DNA of 52,794 bases from Massilia mucilaginosa (lineage in GTDB: Bacteria > Pseudomonadota > Gammaproteobacteria > Burkholderiales > Burkholderiaceae_D): the NCBI RefSeq assembly GCF_011682145.1, contig NZ_WHJH01000048.1:1-52794 (forward strand), in the 5' to 3' direction. Every line of letters starts with the position of its first letter. Position 1 is the stretch's first letter. A model generated the notes under the pieces. The model made no database searches. It was not told the origin of the DNA and saw only the letters and a program-made list of their open reading frames with translations. A program made the position numbers and the translations under genes. Positions 42,215 to 51,790 of this stretch are shown piece after piece.

Positions 42215-43196
42215 GTAGGTAAGCAAAATTTATCCTAAATTTTGCTCCGAAACCTTTCATCAGTGATTCAATTTCATCGAGCAACTGGGCTCCGTTCAGG
42301 CTGACGAAACGCCCAAAAATGTTTGGCATGTTTCCACGAGTTTCGATGCGGTTCAGTTCCGGCTGTAGGGCGGCAGGTAATACAGGTGAAGCGCTTGCCT
42401 TGCCCACTTCCGGCGTTTGCTCTCCACGACATCGCCTTTGTGCATCGCGGCATTATCCATTAACACAATGCGGGGCACCGGTGCGCTTGAGGTTCTACGG
42501 CACGCGACTGGCCAAGCTGTGACCATCGGTATTCACCGGCGGGTTTGGGCTGAAGCCTGATTCGTCAAAATACAGTAGTTCGCACTGGCCGTTTGGGTCC
42601 AGCTTGCCCAACGATGCAATTAGCTGAAGGGCGCGCTCAAGAGCATCCTCGCTGCGCTTTTTTAGACCGTACCGGTAACGTTTGTAGCTGAAATTCATTT
42701 CCTTGAGATAGCGTTTGACGCTGCTTTCGCTAATCGATACCGCCTATTTGCGCTGCCCGCTGTGATGCAGCACGACTGCTCCCGTTCCGCCCTCCGACTG
42801 CGCCAACGCGCGTAGCGCGTGTCGCTGTCGCGCGGTCCATTTCGGCTGGCGTCCCGTATGGCGACTTTCATATAGCCCGGCCAGCCCCAACCTGTTTCAA
42901 AAATCCCCTGCGCGCGCATTCGAGTGCGTGGGTGGCTATGGAAAATTCCCATCTCTTGCAACGTCCGCCACTCGTTCTCGCCCAACCCGCTGAGGTGCAA
43001 GAATTGCTGCCGTGATGGTTGAAAGTCGCCGGCGGCACTGCCAGGCCGACCTGGCAGTGCCACGCGCGAAAGGCACAAGTAACAGCGGCGCCGTTACCTT
43101 AGAGATACTTCTTTTAGACCTTCAATGCCTTTACGATGAATTCATGCACGCACGCCGCGATGCACAGCGATCAACCTCACATCCAAAGGAAACCCC
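42215..43196. pseudogene. Decayed IS630-family transposase (minus strand) and flank
   Basis: Minus-strand fragments, in different frames, read as one IS630-type transposase. The N-terminal part is at about 42700-43060 (GENEWRTLQEMGIFHSHPRT). The DDE part is at 42495-42698 (SYKRYRYGLKKRSEDALERA, ELLYFDESGFSPNPPV). The C-terminal part is at 42240-42407 (LQPELNRIE, NIFGRFVSLNGAQLLDEIES). Frameshifts and stops separate them, so it is inactive. A perfect 9-bp dyad with a 5-base loop (42223-42245) marks the left edge. The remaining 43060-43196 holds the promoter region of the next gene; nothing else is visible. Confidence 0.85.
42223..42245. repeat. AT-rich hairpin at the edge of the IS630 remnant
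   Basis: GCAAAATTT, spacer ATCCT, AAATTTTGC is a perfect inverted repeat. It overlaps the 3' end of the transposase remnant and may be the former insertion-sequence end or a terminator for smoS. Confidence 0.5.
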
Positions 43197-43784
43197 ATGT
43201 CTGCCAATTTTATCAATGCCATGAACGCGATGAATGCCCACTACAAAACCGGCACGCTCCAGGCTTTTGCAATCGACGATCATCTGGAACATTTTCCTCT
43301 GGCGGCCACCGCCAATATGGTGATGCTGAGTGCGACAGCAGATGACACTGCTGATGTCACGGCAGCCATTGCAAAGATCACGGGCGATGCCAAGGCGGCG
43401 GTGTCCACCTCGACGTCGACCCAGCAAACGGGCATCACTACCGCATGCACGGCGCTGTCCGATAACAAAACTAGCTCAGCCGCGCCAAATGACTTCATTA
43501 CGCGCATGACCGCGCAAAGGGATCAGGCCAAGGCAGACGCGGCCAAGACCATCGACACGGCCTACCAGGCAGCGATCGATCTTGGCAAGAACGCCCCGGA
43601 GGCACAGCAAAATTCAATTATTTCCGGTATGCAGACGCTGTCGTCGACGATCAATAACGTCTTCTCGACGATCACCAATTTCGTTTCCGGACTGATTGAA
43701 AAGGTCATGAACATCATCAATGGTATTTACGATTTCTTGAAAGGAATCCAAGACACGTTCAAATCCATCGCCAGCATTTTCTAA
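43197..43784 (+). CDS. Unrecognised small protein A of a paired system
   Basis: The 195-residue protein follows AAAGGAAACCCC and has no signal peptide or known domain. It is Ala/Thr/Ser-rich. A central segment, about 103-160 (MTAQRDQAKADAAKTIDTAY through APEAQQNSIISGMQTLSS), resembles the same segment of the next protein. The last 40 residues (NFVSGLIEKVMNIINGIYDF onward) form a hydrophobic amphipathic helix that could insert in or bind membranes. It is the first gene of a three-gene group with a similar protein and a flavoenzyme. Confidence 0.75.
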   Translation: MSANFINAMNAMNAHYKTGTLQAFAIDDHLEHFPLAATANMVMLSATADDTADVTAAIAKITGDAKAAVSTSTSTQQTGITTACTALSDNKTSSAAPNDFITRMTAQRDQAKADAAKTIDTAYQAAIDLGKNAPEAQQNSIISGMQTLSSTINNVFSTITNFVSGLIEKVMNIINGIYDFLKGIQDTFKSIASIF

Positions 43785-43843
43785 TAACGGCGAGGCGGCC
43801 GAACAATGCCGGCTTTGCACACTGATCAACCGGGGAGAAAATC

Positions 43844-44422
43844 ATGTCAACAGAAGTGTTCGTAAATCAAATGCGGTCCTTGCAGGCGAACCGCGGGAAG
43901 CCACAACGATCAGGCATGTTCGATATCATGGAACATTCGCTCCAGAATCTCACCAATCGCCCGTCTGAAATTGACCAGGTCGTAGCGGACCTGAACAACG
44001 CGATGCAAGGCGTGGAGGCGACCCAGTCGGCACAATTGCAATTGGCCCAAGCCGCCCTGGCGAACAAGCAGCAGTCCTCCTTCGAGAGCCTGATGGAAGC
44101 ATCCAAGGCGCAGGCAAAGGCCGATGTCAACGCCGCGATCGACAAGGCATATGCCACGCTGACAACGATTGGGCAGCAGCACCCCGAATCGCAAAGCGCC
44201 ATCGTGGCCGCCATGGCTCAGTGTAATCGTATTGCGGACACAACGATTTCGGGTGTCAATGCAGCGCTCGACACCTTGTCCGACACCGCCAGAACGGTGT
44301 TCAACGGGGTGGCGGATGCGGCAACGACAGTCGCCGGTGGCGTGACGACGGCCGCAGGGGCAGTGGGCACCGTCGTGAACGATGCTGGCAATGCCATCGC
44401 CAAAGTGTTCTCCGGCTGGTAA
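43844..44422 (+). CDS. Unrecognised small protein B, related to A
   Basis: The 192-residue protein follows GGGGAGAAAATC. It shares with protein A the pattern F-x3-M-x-A-x3-QAKAD-x4-ID-x-AY-x6-G-x3-PE-x-Q-x2-I-x3-M (about 82-130). It ends in an Ala/Gly/Val-rich amphipathic stretch with TTVAGGVTTAAGAVGTVVND. No signal peptide, cysteine pair or catalytic motif is visible. The stop is 4 bases before the flavoprotein ATG, so translation is probably coupled. Function unknown; phasin-like, membrane-active or substrate-protein roles are possible. Confidence 0.75.
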   Translation: MSTEVFVNQMRSLQANRGKPQRSGMFDIMEHSLQNLTNRPSEIDQVVADLNNAMQGVEATQSAQLQLAQAALANKQQSSFESLMEASKAQAKADVNAAIDKAYATLTTIGQQHPESQSAIVAAMAQCNRIADTTISGVNAALDTLSDTARTVFNGVADAATTVAGGVTTAAGAVGTVVNDAGNAIAKVFSGW

Positions 44423-44426
44423 GCAT

Positions 44427-45968
44427 ATGCTCCACCATTTTTCCTGTTCGGGCGCGCCTGCGCGCCGCGATGACCTGGACGCTGCGCTGGCAGCCTGGGA
44501 GGCCGTGGTGGGGCCGCTGCGCGTGAGCGTGGCTCTGGACGTGATCGCGGCAGCCGGAATGGCGACGCTGCACGCGCCGGGCCGCATCGATGTCACCATT
44601 GCGCCCGGATCTGTCGATGAACTGCGCGCTTGCCTTGCGATTGCAACACGGTATGTTGTGCCTGTTTATCCCGTCAGTGGGGGCAAGAACTGGGGATTGG
44701 GATCGAAGCTGCCGCCACGGGGGCGTTGCGTGCTGGTGGAGCTGTGGCGTCTCAATGAGATAATCGACTTCGATGAGGAACTGGCGGTCATCACCATACA
44801 ACCGGGCGTTACGTTCAGGCAGATTTCGGTATTTCTGGCCGAACGAAAGTCCACGTTGTTCTTGCCCGTGATCGGCGGCTCGCCCGACGCCAGTGTGATC
44901 GGAAACGCGGTCGAACGCGGTTCAGGCATAGGGCCGTCGGGCGAACGTGCCAATGCCATCGGCGGGCTGGAAATCCTGACACCACAGGGCCACATCCTGC
45001 GCACCGGCTTCAGCCGATTCCCGCACGCGCGCACGGCGCGCCTGTCACAGCACGGAGTGGGCCCCTCCCTGGATGGCCTGTTCTTACAATCAAATCTTGG
45101 TGTCGTTACGCAGCTCAGTGTATGGTTGACGCCACGTCCCGCGATACTGTCGCTCTACCAAGGACAAGCACTCGATGCCCACTGGCTGGGGATGGCGGTC
45201 GATGCCTTGCGGCCTTTGGTACTCAACGACGCGCTCGGGCCTTGCGCGATCACCTTCTGGAACACCGTCAAGCTGCTCGCTCGCCAATCCCAATATTCGC
45301 CGCTGCACGCGATCACGGACCCTTCCTGGTTCGTTTCGGCCGCATTGTATTCGTCCAGCATGAGCGCTGCCGCTGCGGCCACCTCGGCAATCAGGACCTG
45401 CCTGGATGGCGTTCTTGACGGTGCTGCTGTGCGCTGCGTCGACCCGGTCGCGATGACAGAGCACGAGGCGATGTTTGTCGGGGTACCGAATAGCGGCAAC
45501 GTGGGCAGTACCTACTGGCGCAAACAGATGGCGGTGCCGCCAGAACCCGACCCCGACCGGGACCGGTGCGGTCTGATCTGGCTCTGTCCCACCTTGCCGT
45601 TTCTTGGTCGCGACTGCGTTGCTGCGATTGGGATGATCGAATCCACATTCGCAAAATACCGCTTTGAAGCGAATATTGGTTTTAATGTGTTCAATGCGAG
45701 AACGCTAGATTTCTTCGTTGTGATTGCGTATGACCGGGATATCGCGGGCGATGACGAGCGCGCCATGGCATGCCACGATGAATTGATGGGCAAGCTCATT
45801 GCGCGCGGATATCTCCCGTCGCGGCTGGGCATCCATTCGATGACATCGTTACCCGACACGAACGACGATTCGGACGCCTTCATCGATGCCATTAAGAAGA
45901 TCGCCGATCCCGCGAATATTCTGTCGCTCGGAAGGTACACCACACGCGATTCATCCCGACCAGGTTAG
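44427..45968 (+). CDS. VAO/PCMH-family FAD-dependent oxidoreductase
   Basis: Start ATG 44427, 513 residues. The FAD-binding loop is PVSGGKNWGLGSKLPPRGRC (about 82-101), with FAD_binding_4 fold to about 230, and the C-terminus ADPANILSLGRY. It resembles 4-cresol dehydrogenase / vanillyl-alcohol oxidase enzymes, which oxidise para-substituted phenols. The usual covalent FAD His or Tyr cannot be assigned with certainty from sequence alone. Coupling to the two small proteins suggests a shared pathway or substrate; that is inference. Confidence 0.88.
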   Translation: MLHHFSCSGAPARRDDLDAALAAWEAVVGPLRVSVALDVIAAAGMATLHAPGRIDVTIAPGSVDELRACLAIATRYVVPVYPVSGGKNWGLGSKLPPRGRCVLVELWRLNEIIDFDEELAVITIQPGVTFRQISVFLAERKSTLFLPVIGGSPDASVIGNAVERGSGIGPSGERANAIGGLEILTPQGHILRTGFSRFPHARTARLSQHGVGPSLDGLFLQSNLGVVTQLSVWLTPRPAILSLYQGQALDAHWLGMAVDALRPLVLNDALGPCAITFWNTVKLLARQSQYSPLHAITDPSWFVSAALYSSSMSAAAAATSAIRTCLDGVLDGAAVRCVDPVAMTEHEAMFVGVPNSGNVGSTYWRKQMAVPPEPDPDRDRCGLIWLCPTLPFLGRDCVAAIGMIESTFAKYRFEANIGFNVFNARTLDFFVVIAYDRDIAGDDERAMACHDELMGKLIARGYLPSRLGIHSMTSLPDTNDDSDAFIDAIKKIADPANILSLGRYTTRDSSRPG

Positions 45969-46033
45969 CGCTCTGATCTATTGACAGCGATTGCGCGAGC
46001 CGACCACGGTGGCATGCGACTTCGGCCATGCCT

Positions 46034-47200
46034 TTAGTACGCGGCGCTGTAGATGCTGTGGATATCTTCGCGCGTCAGCTCGCGCGGGTTGTTGCCGAGC
46101 AGGCGGGTTTGCAGCATCGCATCGTCGGCCAGCTTGTCGATGTCGGCTGCGCTCACGCCGACCTGGCGCAGCGTGGTCTGGATGCCGGTCTTTACCGCAA
46201 TCTGTTCCATCGCATTGACCAGCGCATTGGCGCGCGCCTCTTCGCTGCCGCTCACGCCCGGATCGATCAGGCCGGCCAGCTCGGCGTAATGCGCGCTCGC
46301 GTGCGACAGATTGAAGCGCAGCACATGCGGCAGCACCAGTGAATTCGACAAGCCATGTGGCACGTGAAATATGCCGCCGATCGGGTAGGCGAGGGCATGC
46401 ACGGCCGCCACCGGCGCGTTGGAAAATGCCTGCCCGGCAAAGCACGCGCCGAGCAGCATGGCTTGGCGCGCTTCCAGATCGCCGCCGTGTTCGCAAGCGC
46501 GCAGCAGGTTGCGCGACAGCAGCGACAGCGCCTGGCGCGCCAGATTGTCCGACATCGGGTTCTTCTTGTGCTTGCTGGTAAAGGCTTCGATGGCGTGCAC
46601 CATCGCATCGATGCCGGTCGCCGCCGTCACCAAGGGCGGCAGGCCGAGCGTGAGTTGCGCGTCCAGGATCGCCAGGTCGGCATACAGCTGCGGGGCGACC
46701 ACGCCCATCTTGGTGGTCGCGCCGGTGGTGACGATGGCGATGTTGGTCACCTCCGAACCGGTGCCGGCCGTCGTCGGAATCTGCACCAGCGGCAGCCGTT
46801 TGCCGCGCACATTGCCGATGCCGTAAATCTGGCTGAGCGGCTGCTCGCTGCCGGCCAGCACCGCGATCAGCTTGGCCACATCCATCGAACTGCCGCCGCC
46901 CAAGCCGATGACGAGATCGGTATCGTGGCGGCGCGCCACCTCTACAGCCTGCTGCACCACCGACTCCGGCGGGTCGGCAACGACCTCGGACCAGACCTGA
47001 ACCGCCACATTTTCCTGTTCCAGCGAGCGCTGCGGAGCGCCGACCAGGCCGGTGCCGAGGAAGCCGGGGTCGGTCACGATGAGCGCGCGGCGGGCATCGG
47101 GGAAGTGGCTGCGGACCAGGGAACCGAGCCGGCTGCTGGCGCCAGGGCCGGAAACAAGGTGGGGAACGGTACTGAAGCTGAACTCGGCGGACTCGGTCAT
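46034..47200 (-). CDS. Iron-containing alcohol dehydrogenase
   Basis: The 388-residue group III alcohol dehydrogenase has the NAD motif GLGGGSSMDVAK (99-110) and all four iron ligands: Asp198 and His202 (GIDAMVHAIEA), His268 (VHALAYPIGG) and His282 (PHGLSN). It oxidises or reduces a small alcohol or aldehyde; the specific substrate is unknown. It is convergent with the flavoprotein gene and divergent from the TauE-like gene. A near-parS sequence lies inside it (46356-46371). Confidence 0.94.
   Translation of the reverse strand: MTESAEFSFSTVPHLVSGPGASSRLGSLVRSHFPDARRALIVTDPGFLGTGLVGAPQRSLEQENVAVQVWSEVVADPPESVVQQAVEVARRHDTDLVIGLGGGSSMDVAKLIAVLAGSEQPLSQIYGIGNVRGKRLPLVQIPTTAGTGSEVTNIAIVTTGATTKMGVVAPQLYADLAILDAQLTLGLPPLVTAATGIDAMVHAIEAFTSKHKKNPMSDNLARQALSLLSRNLLRACEHGGDLEARQAMLLGACFAGQAFSNAPVAAVHALAYPIGGIFHVPHGLSNSLVLPHVLRFNLSHASAHYAELAGLIDPGVSGSEEARANALVNAMEQIAVKTGIQTTLRQVGVSAADIDKLADDAMLQTRLLGNNPRELTREDIHSIYSAAY
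46356..46371. promoter_or_regulatory. Degenerate parS-like sequence in the alcohol dehydrogenase gene
   Basis: TGTGGCACGTGAAATA agrees with TGTTNCACGTGNAACA at 14 of 16 positions, with the full CACGTG centre. It may be a weak ParB site or chance, as it lies in coding DNA. A weaker one, TTTCACGTGAAA, lies at 47450-47461 in the next gene. Confidence 0.3.
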
Positions 47201-47343
47201 TGCGCACCTGTTGGTCGATGGGAGATGTCAAAAGCTTACACCATTGGCGCGCCGGGCAGGAAAATGGCGGCCGGGAACGTGGATCAGATTTCTTACGTAC
47301 AATATCCGACTGTGCTGTTCAGTCCTCCCTTTCTGGAAAACCC

Positions 47344-48108
47344 ATGGTCGATTTTGCCTTACTCGGATGTGCGGCGTTCCTCGCCGGCTTGGTCGATGCT
47401 GTTGTGGGCGGAGGCGGATTGATCCAGGTGCCGGTGCTGTTCTCGGTGTTTTCACGTGAAATCCCCGCGACCTTGCTGGGGACGAGCAAGTTTGCCGGCA
47501 TCTTCGGCACCGGCGCGGCGGCCGTCAATTATGCGCGCAAGGTCAGGGTGGCGTGGAGCGCGGCGGCGCCGGCGGCGGTGTCGGCCTTGCTGCTGTCGTT
47601 CGCCGGTGCCTACACGGTGACCAAGGTGCCGGCCGATTTCGTGCGGACCTTGCTGCCGTTTGTTCTGGTCGCGGTGGCGGTGTACACCTTCCGCAAGAAG
47701 GACTTCGGCAGCGTCCACGCGCCGCTGCACAGCGGCTCGACCGAGCGCTGGGTGGCAGTGGGCATCGGCGCCGCGATTGGTTTCTATGACGGCTTCTTCG
47801 GTCCCGGTACCGGCAGCTTCCTGCTGTTCCTGTACGTGCGGTTTTTCGGATTCGATTTTCTCAGCGCTTCCGCTGCGGCCAAGGTGGTCAACGTGGCGTG
47901 CAATCTGTCGGCGCTGATGTGGTTTGGCTACAGCGGCCACATCCTCTGGCAACTCGGTTTGATGATGGCGGTGTGCCAGGTGGCCGGTTCTTTGGTCGGT
48001 ACCAGGCTGGCGATCAAGCATGGCAGTGCGTTTGTGCGCAAATTGTTCCTGGTCGTGGTCAGCCTGCTGATCGTGAAGACGAGCTATGACGCCATCGTGA
48101 AGTGGTAG
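47344..48108 (+). CDS. TauE/SafE-family membrane permease
   Basis: From ATG 47344 the protein has 254 residues and about eight hydrophobic helices. Family hallmarks are the N-terminal AGLVDAVVGGGGLIQVPVLF and the internal repeat GFYDGFFGPGTGSFLLFLYV. TauE/SafE proteins export or import sulfite or sulfonate-type anions, but most members are uncharacterised. The earlier in-frame ATG at 47200 is less likely. The CDS contains one parS-like dyad. Confidence 0.92.
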   Translation: MVDFALLGCAAFLAGLVDAVVGGGGLIQVPVLFSVFSREIPATLLGTSKFAGIFGTGAAAVNYARKVRVAWSAAAPAAVSALLLSFAGAYTVTKVPADFVRTLLPFVLVAVAVYTFRKKDFGSVHAPLHSGSTERWVAVGIGAAIGFYDGFFGPGTGSFLLFLYVRFFGFDFLSASAAAKVVNVACNLSALMWFGYSGHILWQLGLMMAVCQVAGSLVGTRLAIKHGSAFVRKLFLVVVSLLIVKTSYDAIVKW

Positions 48109-48109
48109 T

Positions 48110-48197
48110 TGTTTCACGTGGAACAGCGCAGAGGACTCAGCCGATGTTCCACGTGAAACCATAGAAGTTCGTCAAATAGTACGTTCCACGTGAAACA
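48110..48197. promoter_or_regulatory. Cluster of three parS centromere sites
   Basis: TGTTTCACGTGGAACA (48110-48125), TGTTCCACGTGAAACC (48145-48160) and CGTTCCACGTGAAACA (48182-48197) match the parS consensus TGTTNCACGTGNAACA with 0, 1 and 1 mismatches. Centres are about 35 bases apart. ParB (encoded 3.6 kb away) loads here and spreads, which positions the origin and recruits SMC. The sites also lie in the mnmG promoter region. Confidence 0.92.
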
Positions 48198-48296
48198 CTC
48201 CGTTGCGAGAAAATCGCGGATTCGCGGGGTAAAAGAGTGGAGGGTCTGAAAAGACTCTATAATCGGGCCTCATATCCCCTCGCTCTACACTCCATC

Positions 48297-50228
48297 ATGC
48301 TATTTCCAACTGAATTCGACGTCATCGTCGTCGGCGGCGGCCATGCCGGCACCGAGGCTGCGCTCGCTTCTGCCCGCATGGGCCAGAAGACTTTGCTGCT
48401 CACCCATAACATCGAGACGCTCGGCCAGATGTCTTGCAACCCATCCATCGGCGGCATCGGCAAGGGACACCTGGTCAAGGAAGTCGACGCCATGGGCGGC
48501 GCCATGGCGATTGCCACGGACGAATCCGGTATCCAGTTTCGTATCCTGAACTCGTCCAAAGGTCCAGCCGTCCGCGCCACCCGCGCGCAAGCCGACCGCA
48601 TCCTGTACAAGCAAGCCATCCGTTCGCGCCTGGAAAACCAGCCGAACCTGTGGCTGTTCCAGCAGGCGGTTGACGACCTGATGCTCGAAGGCGACCGCGT
48701 GGTCGGCGCCGTGACCCAGATCGGCATCAAGTTCCGCGCCCGCGCGGTGGTGCTGACGGCGGGCACTTTCCTCGACGGGAAGATCCACGTCGGCCTGCAA
48801 AACTACTCGGCCGGCCGCGCTGGCGATCCGCCGGCGATTTCGCTCTCGGCGCGCCTGAAGGAAATGAAGCTGCCGCAAGGCCGCCTGAAGACCGGCACGC
48901 CGCCGCGTATCGACGGCCGCAGCATCGATTTTTCGCAGATGGCCGAGCAGCCGGGCGACCTCGATCCGGTGCCGGTCTTCTCGGTCATGGGCAATACCGC
49001 CATGCACCCGCGCCAGGTGCCATGCTGGGTTACGCATACCAATGCGCAAACGCACGACATCATCCGTGCCGGCCTGGACCGCAGCCCGATGTACACCGGC
49101 GTCATCGAAGGTGTAGGCCCGCGTTACTGCCCGTCGATCGAAGACAAGATCCACCGCTTCTCGGGCAAGGAATCGCACCAGATTTTCCTGGAGCCGGAAG
49201 GCCTGACGACCAACGAATTCTATCCAAACGGTATCTCGACCAGCCTGCCGTTCGACGTGCAGATCGCCCTGGTGCGCTCGATGAAGGGCATGGAAAACGC
49301 CTTCATCCTGCGCCCCGGCTACGCCATCGAATACGACTACTTCGACCCGCGCGGCCTGAAAACCTCGCTCGAAACCAAGGCCGTGCAGGGCTTGTTCTTT
49401 GCCGGCCAGATCAACGGCACCACCGGCTACGAAGAAGCGGCGGCGCAAGGCATGCTGGCCGGGATCAACGCGGCGCTGCTGACGAAGGGCGTTGACGCCT
49501 GGATTCCGGGCCGTTCCGAAGCCTACCTCGGCGTGCTGGTGGATGACTTGACGACGCAAGGCGTGGCCGAGCCGTACCGCATGTTCACCAGCCGCGCCGA
49601 GTTCCGCCTGAGCCTGCGTGAAGACAATGCCGACATGCGCCTGACCGAAATCGGTCGCAAACTCGGCTGCGTCGGTGACGCCCAGTGGGAAGCCTTCGAG
49701 CGCAAGCGCGAAGCGGTCGCGGTGGAACTGGAGCGCCTGCGCACCACCTGGGTCAACCCGCGCATCCTTGCCAGCACCGAATCGGAACGGGTGATCGGCC
49801 AGGCCATCGAGCGCGAATACTCGCTGGCCGACCTGCTGCGCCGTCCGGGCGTGGACTACGACAAGCTGATGGGCTTGAGCGGCGTGGAAGGCCAGGCGCT
49901 GGCCGGCCCCGGCGTGGCGGATCCGGCGGTCAAGGAACAGGTCGAAATCCAGCTCAAATACGCCGGCTATATCGACCGCCAGGCCAAGGAAGTGGAGCGC
50001 CACGACCACTACGAAAACTTGAAATTGCCTGCCGGATTCGACTACCTCGACATCACCGCGCTGTCGATCGAGGTGCGCCAGAAGCTCGACAAGCAGCGTC
50101 CTGAAACCCTGGGACAGGCATCGCGTATCTCGGGCGTCACGCCGGCGGCCATCTCGCTGCTGCTGGTGCATTTGAAAAAACGTGGTGCGAAAGGCTTCAC
50201 CACCCTGAATGAGGAATTGGCAGGATGA
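48297..50228 (+). CDS. mnmG: tRNA uridine 5-carboxymethylaminomethyl modification enzyme
   Basis: MnmG (GidA), with MnmE, puts cmnm5 on the wobble uridine of tRNAs, using FAD and NADH. The start at 48297 gives 643 residues beginning [20 protein letters not shown]; the FAD dinucleotide fold is evident, followed by [32 protein letters not shown] and [13 protein letters not shown]. Length is normal. The longer frame to 48237 is not preferred. It is followed at 4-base overlap by rsmG. Confidence 0.97.
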   Translation: MLFPTEFDVIVVGGGHAGTEAALASARMGQKTLLLTHNIETLGQMSCNPSIGGIGKGHLVKEVDAMGGAMAIATDESGIQFRILNSSKGPAVRATRAQADRILYKQAIRSRLENQPNLWLFQQAVDDLMLEGDRVVGAVTQIGIKFRARAVVLTAGTFLDGKIHVGLQNYSAGRAGDPPAISLSARLKEMKLPQGRLKTGTPPRIDGRSIDFSQMAEQPGDLDPVPVFSVMGNTAMHPRQVPCWVTHTNAQTHDIIRAGLDRSPMYTGVIEGVGPRYCPSIEDKIHRFSGKESHQIFLEPEGLTTNEFYPNGISTSLPFDVQIALVRSMKGMENAFILRPGYAIEYDYFDPRGLKTSLETKAVQGLFFAGQINGTTGYEEAAAQGMLAGINAALLTKGVDAWIPGRSEAYLGVLVDDLTTQGVAEPYRMFTSRAEFRLSLREDNADMRLTEIGRKLGCVGDAQWEAFERKREAVAVELERLRTTWVNPRILASTESERVIGQAIEREYSLADLLRRPGVDYDKLMGLSGVEGQALAGPGVADPAVKEQVEIQLKYAGYIDRQAKEVERHDHYENLKLPAGFDYLDITALSIEVRQKLDKQRPETLGQASRISGVTPAAISLLLVHLKKRGAKGFTTLNEELAG

Positions 50229-50872
50229 AGTTTTTCGACCGTAACGCCATTGCGCCAGTGCTGGCCAATGGCGTCAAAGAACTCAAGCTCGACCTGAACG
50301 AACAGCAGCACGCGCAATTGCTCGACTACCTGGCACTGCTGGCGAAGTGGAATTCGGTCTACAACCTGACCTCGGTGCGCGATCCGATGCAGATGGTGAC
50401 CCACCACGCGCTCGATTCGCTGGCCGCCGTATCCGCCTTTGAAGGCGCGACAAGGGTGCTGGACGTCGGGGCAGGGGGCGGCTTGCCCGGCATCGTGCTG
50501 GCGATTGCCCGGCCGGACATGAAAGTAGCGCTGATCGACACCGTGCACAAGAAAACCGCCTTTCTCACGCAAGTCAAAGCCGAACTGGGCCTGGCCAATG
50601 TCACCGTGCACACGGCGCGCGTGGAGCAGTTGCAGGTGCCGCACAAATTCGACGTCATCACCTCGCGCGCTTTCGCCGACCTGTCGGATTTTGTGAACTG
50701 GTCCGGACACCTGCTGGCCGAGGGCGGCAAATTCATCGCCCTGAAAGGCACGGCGCCGGCGGACGAACAGGAGCGGCTGCCGAGCGACTGGAAAGTGAGC
50801 GAATTGCGGCCTATCCAGGTTCCAGGGCTGCAAGCGGAGCGGCATCTGGTTTTCATCGAAAAGAACCTGTAA
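50225..50872 (+). CDS. rsmG: 16S rRNA (guanine527-N7)-methyltransferase
   Basis: RsmG (GidB) methylates G527 of 16S rRNA; its loss gives low-level streptomycin resistance in other bacteria. The 215-residue protein has [20 protein letters not shown], the SAM-binding [20 protein letters not shown] and the [11 protein letters not shown] region. It overlaps mnmG by 4 bases. Confidence 0.97.
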   Translation: MKFFDRNAIAPVLANGVKELKLDLNEQQHAQLLDYLALLAKWNSVYNLTSVRDPMQMVTHHALDSLAAVSAFEGATRVLDVGAGGGLPGIVLAIARPDMKVALIDTVHKKTAFLTQVKAELGLANVTVHTARVEQLQVPHKFDVITSRAFADLSDFVNWSGHLLAEGGKFIALKGTAPADEQERLPSDWKVSELRPIQVPGLQAERHLVFIEKNL

Positions 50873-50873
50873 A

Positions 50874-50956
50874 CAGTATAAATCATATAAACGGTTTATA
50901 TCATTTAAACCATATAAATCGAATAAACGGTTTATACTATTAAAACAGTATAAATC
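50874..50956. repeat. AT-rich palindromic repeats upstream of parA
   Basis: TATAAAC-G-GTTTATA (50886-50900) and ATAAAC-G-GTTTAT (50923-50935) are two dyads 36 bases apart, flanked by a direct repeat CAGTATAAATC (50874-50884 and 50946-50956) and further ATATAAA or TTTAAAC half-sites. They fill the 114-base gap before parA. They may be a parA operator for ParA autoregulation or another regulator, or an AT-rich structural element. Confidence 0.55.
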
Positions 50957-50986
50957 GTTTGCATCAAAACCATCATAAGAGCATAT

Positions 50987-51757
50987 ATGGCGAAAATATT
51001 TTGCGTTGCAAATCAAAAGGGCGGCGTAGGCAAGACCACCACCAGCGTTAACCTGTCGGCGGGGCTGGCCAAACTGGACCAGCGCGTGCTGCTGGTCGAC
51101 CTGGACCCGCAGGGCAACGCGACCATGGGCGCAGGCATCAACAAGGCCGGGCTCAAGGCATCGACCTATGAAGTGCTGCTGGGCGAGGCCGAGGTGAGCG
51201 AAGCGCGCACGCGTTCGGAAGCGGGGCGTTTCGACGTGCTGCCGTCGAACCGCGAACTGGCCGGCGCCGAAGTCGAGATGGTCGAACTGGAAAACCGCGA
51301 GCGCCGCCTGAAGGATGCGCTGGCCTCGGTCGACAAGGACTACGACTTCATTTTGATCGACTGCCCGCCGGCCTTGTCGATGCTGACCCTGAACGGCCTG
51401 TGCGCCGCGCATGGCGTGATCATTCCGATGCAGTGCGAGTACTACGCGCTGGAAGGTTTGTCGGACCTGGTCAACACCATCAAGAAGGTGCACGCCAACC
51501 TGAACACCGATTTGAAGATCATTGGTCTCTTGCGCGTCATGTTCGATCCGCGCATGACGCTCTCGCAGCAGGTGTCGGCCCAGCTGGAGCAGCACTTCGG
51601 CGACAAGGTCTTCAATACCATCATCCCGCGCAACGTGCGCCTGGCCGAAGCGCCGTCGTACGGCGTGCCGGGCGTGGTGTTCGATCCGTCCTCGAAAGGG
51701 GCGCAAGCCTACATCGCCTTTGGCGCCGAGATGGTCGAACGCATCAAGACAATGTAA
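50987..51757 (+). CDS. parA: Chromosome-partitioning ATPase ParA/Soj
   Basis: The 256-residue Walker-type ATPase has the deviant Walker A QKGGVGKTT (10-18), then VDLDPQGNATMG and DFILIDCPPALSMLT. Small size without an N-terminal DNA-binding domain marks it as a chromosomal Soj/ParA. It moves ParB-parS complexes along the nucleoid and influences DnaA activity. It is the first gene of a two-gene operon, 33 bases before parB. Confidence 0.97.
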   Translation: MAKIFCVANQKGGVGKTTTSVNLSAGLAKLDQRVLLVDLDPQGNATMGAGINKAGLKASTYEVLLGEAEVSEARTRSEAGRFDVLPSNRELAGAEVEMVELENRERRLKDALASVDKDYDFILIDCPPALSMLTLNGLCAAHGVIIPMQCEYYALEGLSDLVNTIKKVHANLNTDLKIIGLLRVMFDPRMTLSQQVSAQLEQHFGDKVFNTIIPRNVRLAEAPSYGVPGVVFDPSSKGAQAYIAFGAEMVERIKTM

Positions 51758-51790
51758 ACATCCGCATCACACAAAATAGGCAGCACACAT

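Noticed and set aside
48300-50171. Minus-strand open frame opposite mnmG
   Set aside because: Shadow of a highly conserved gene.
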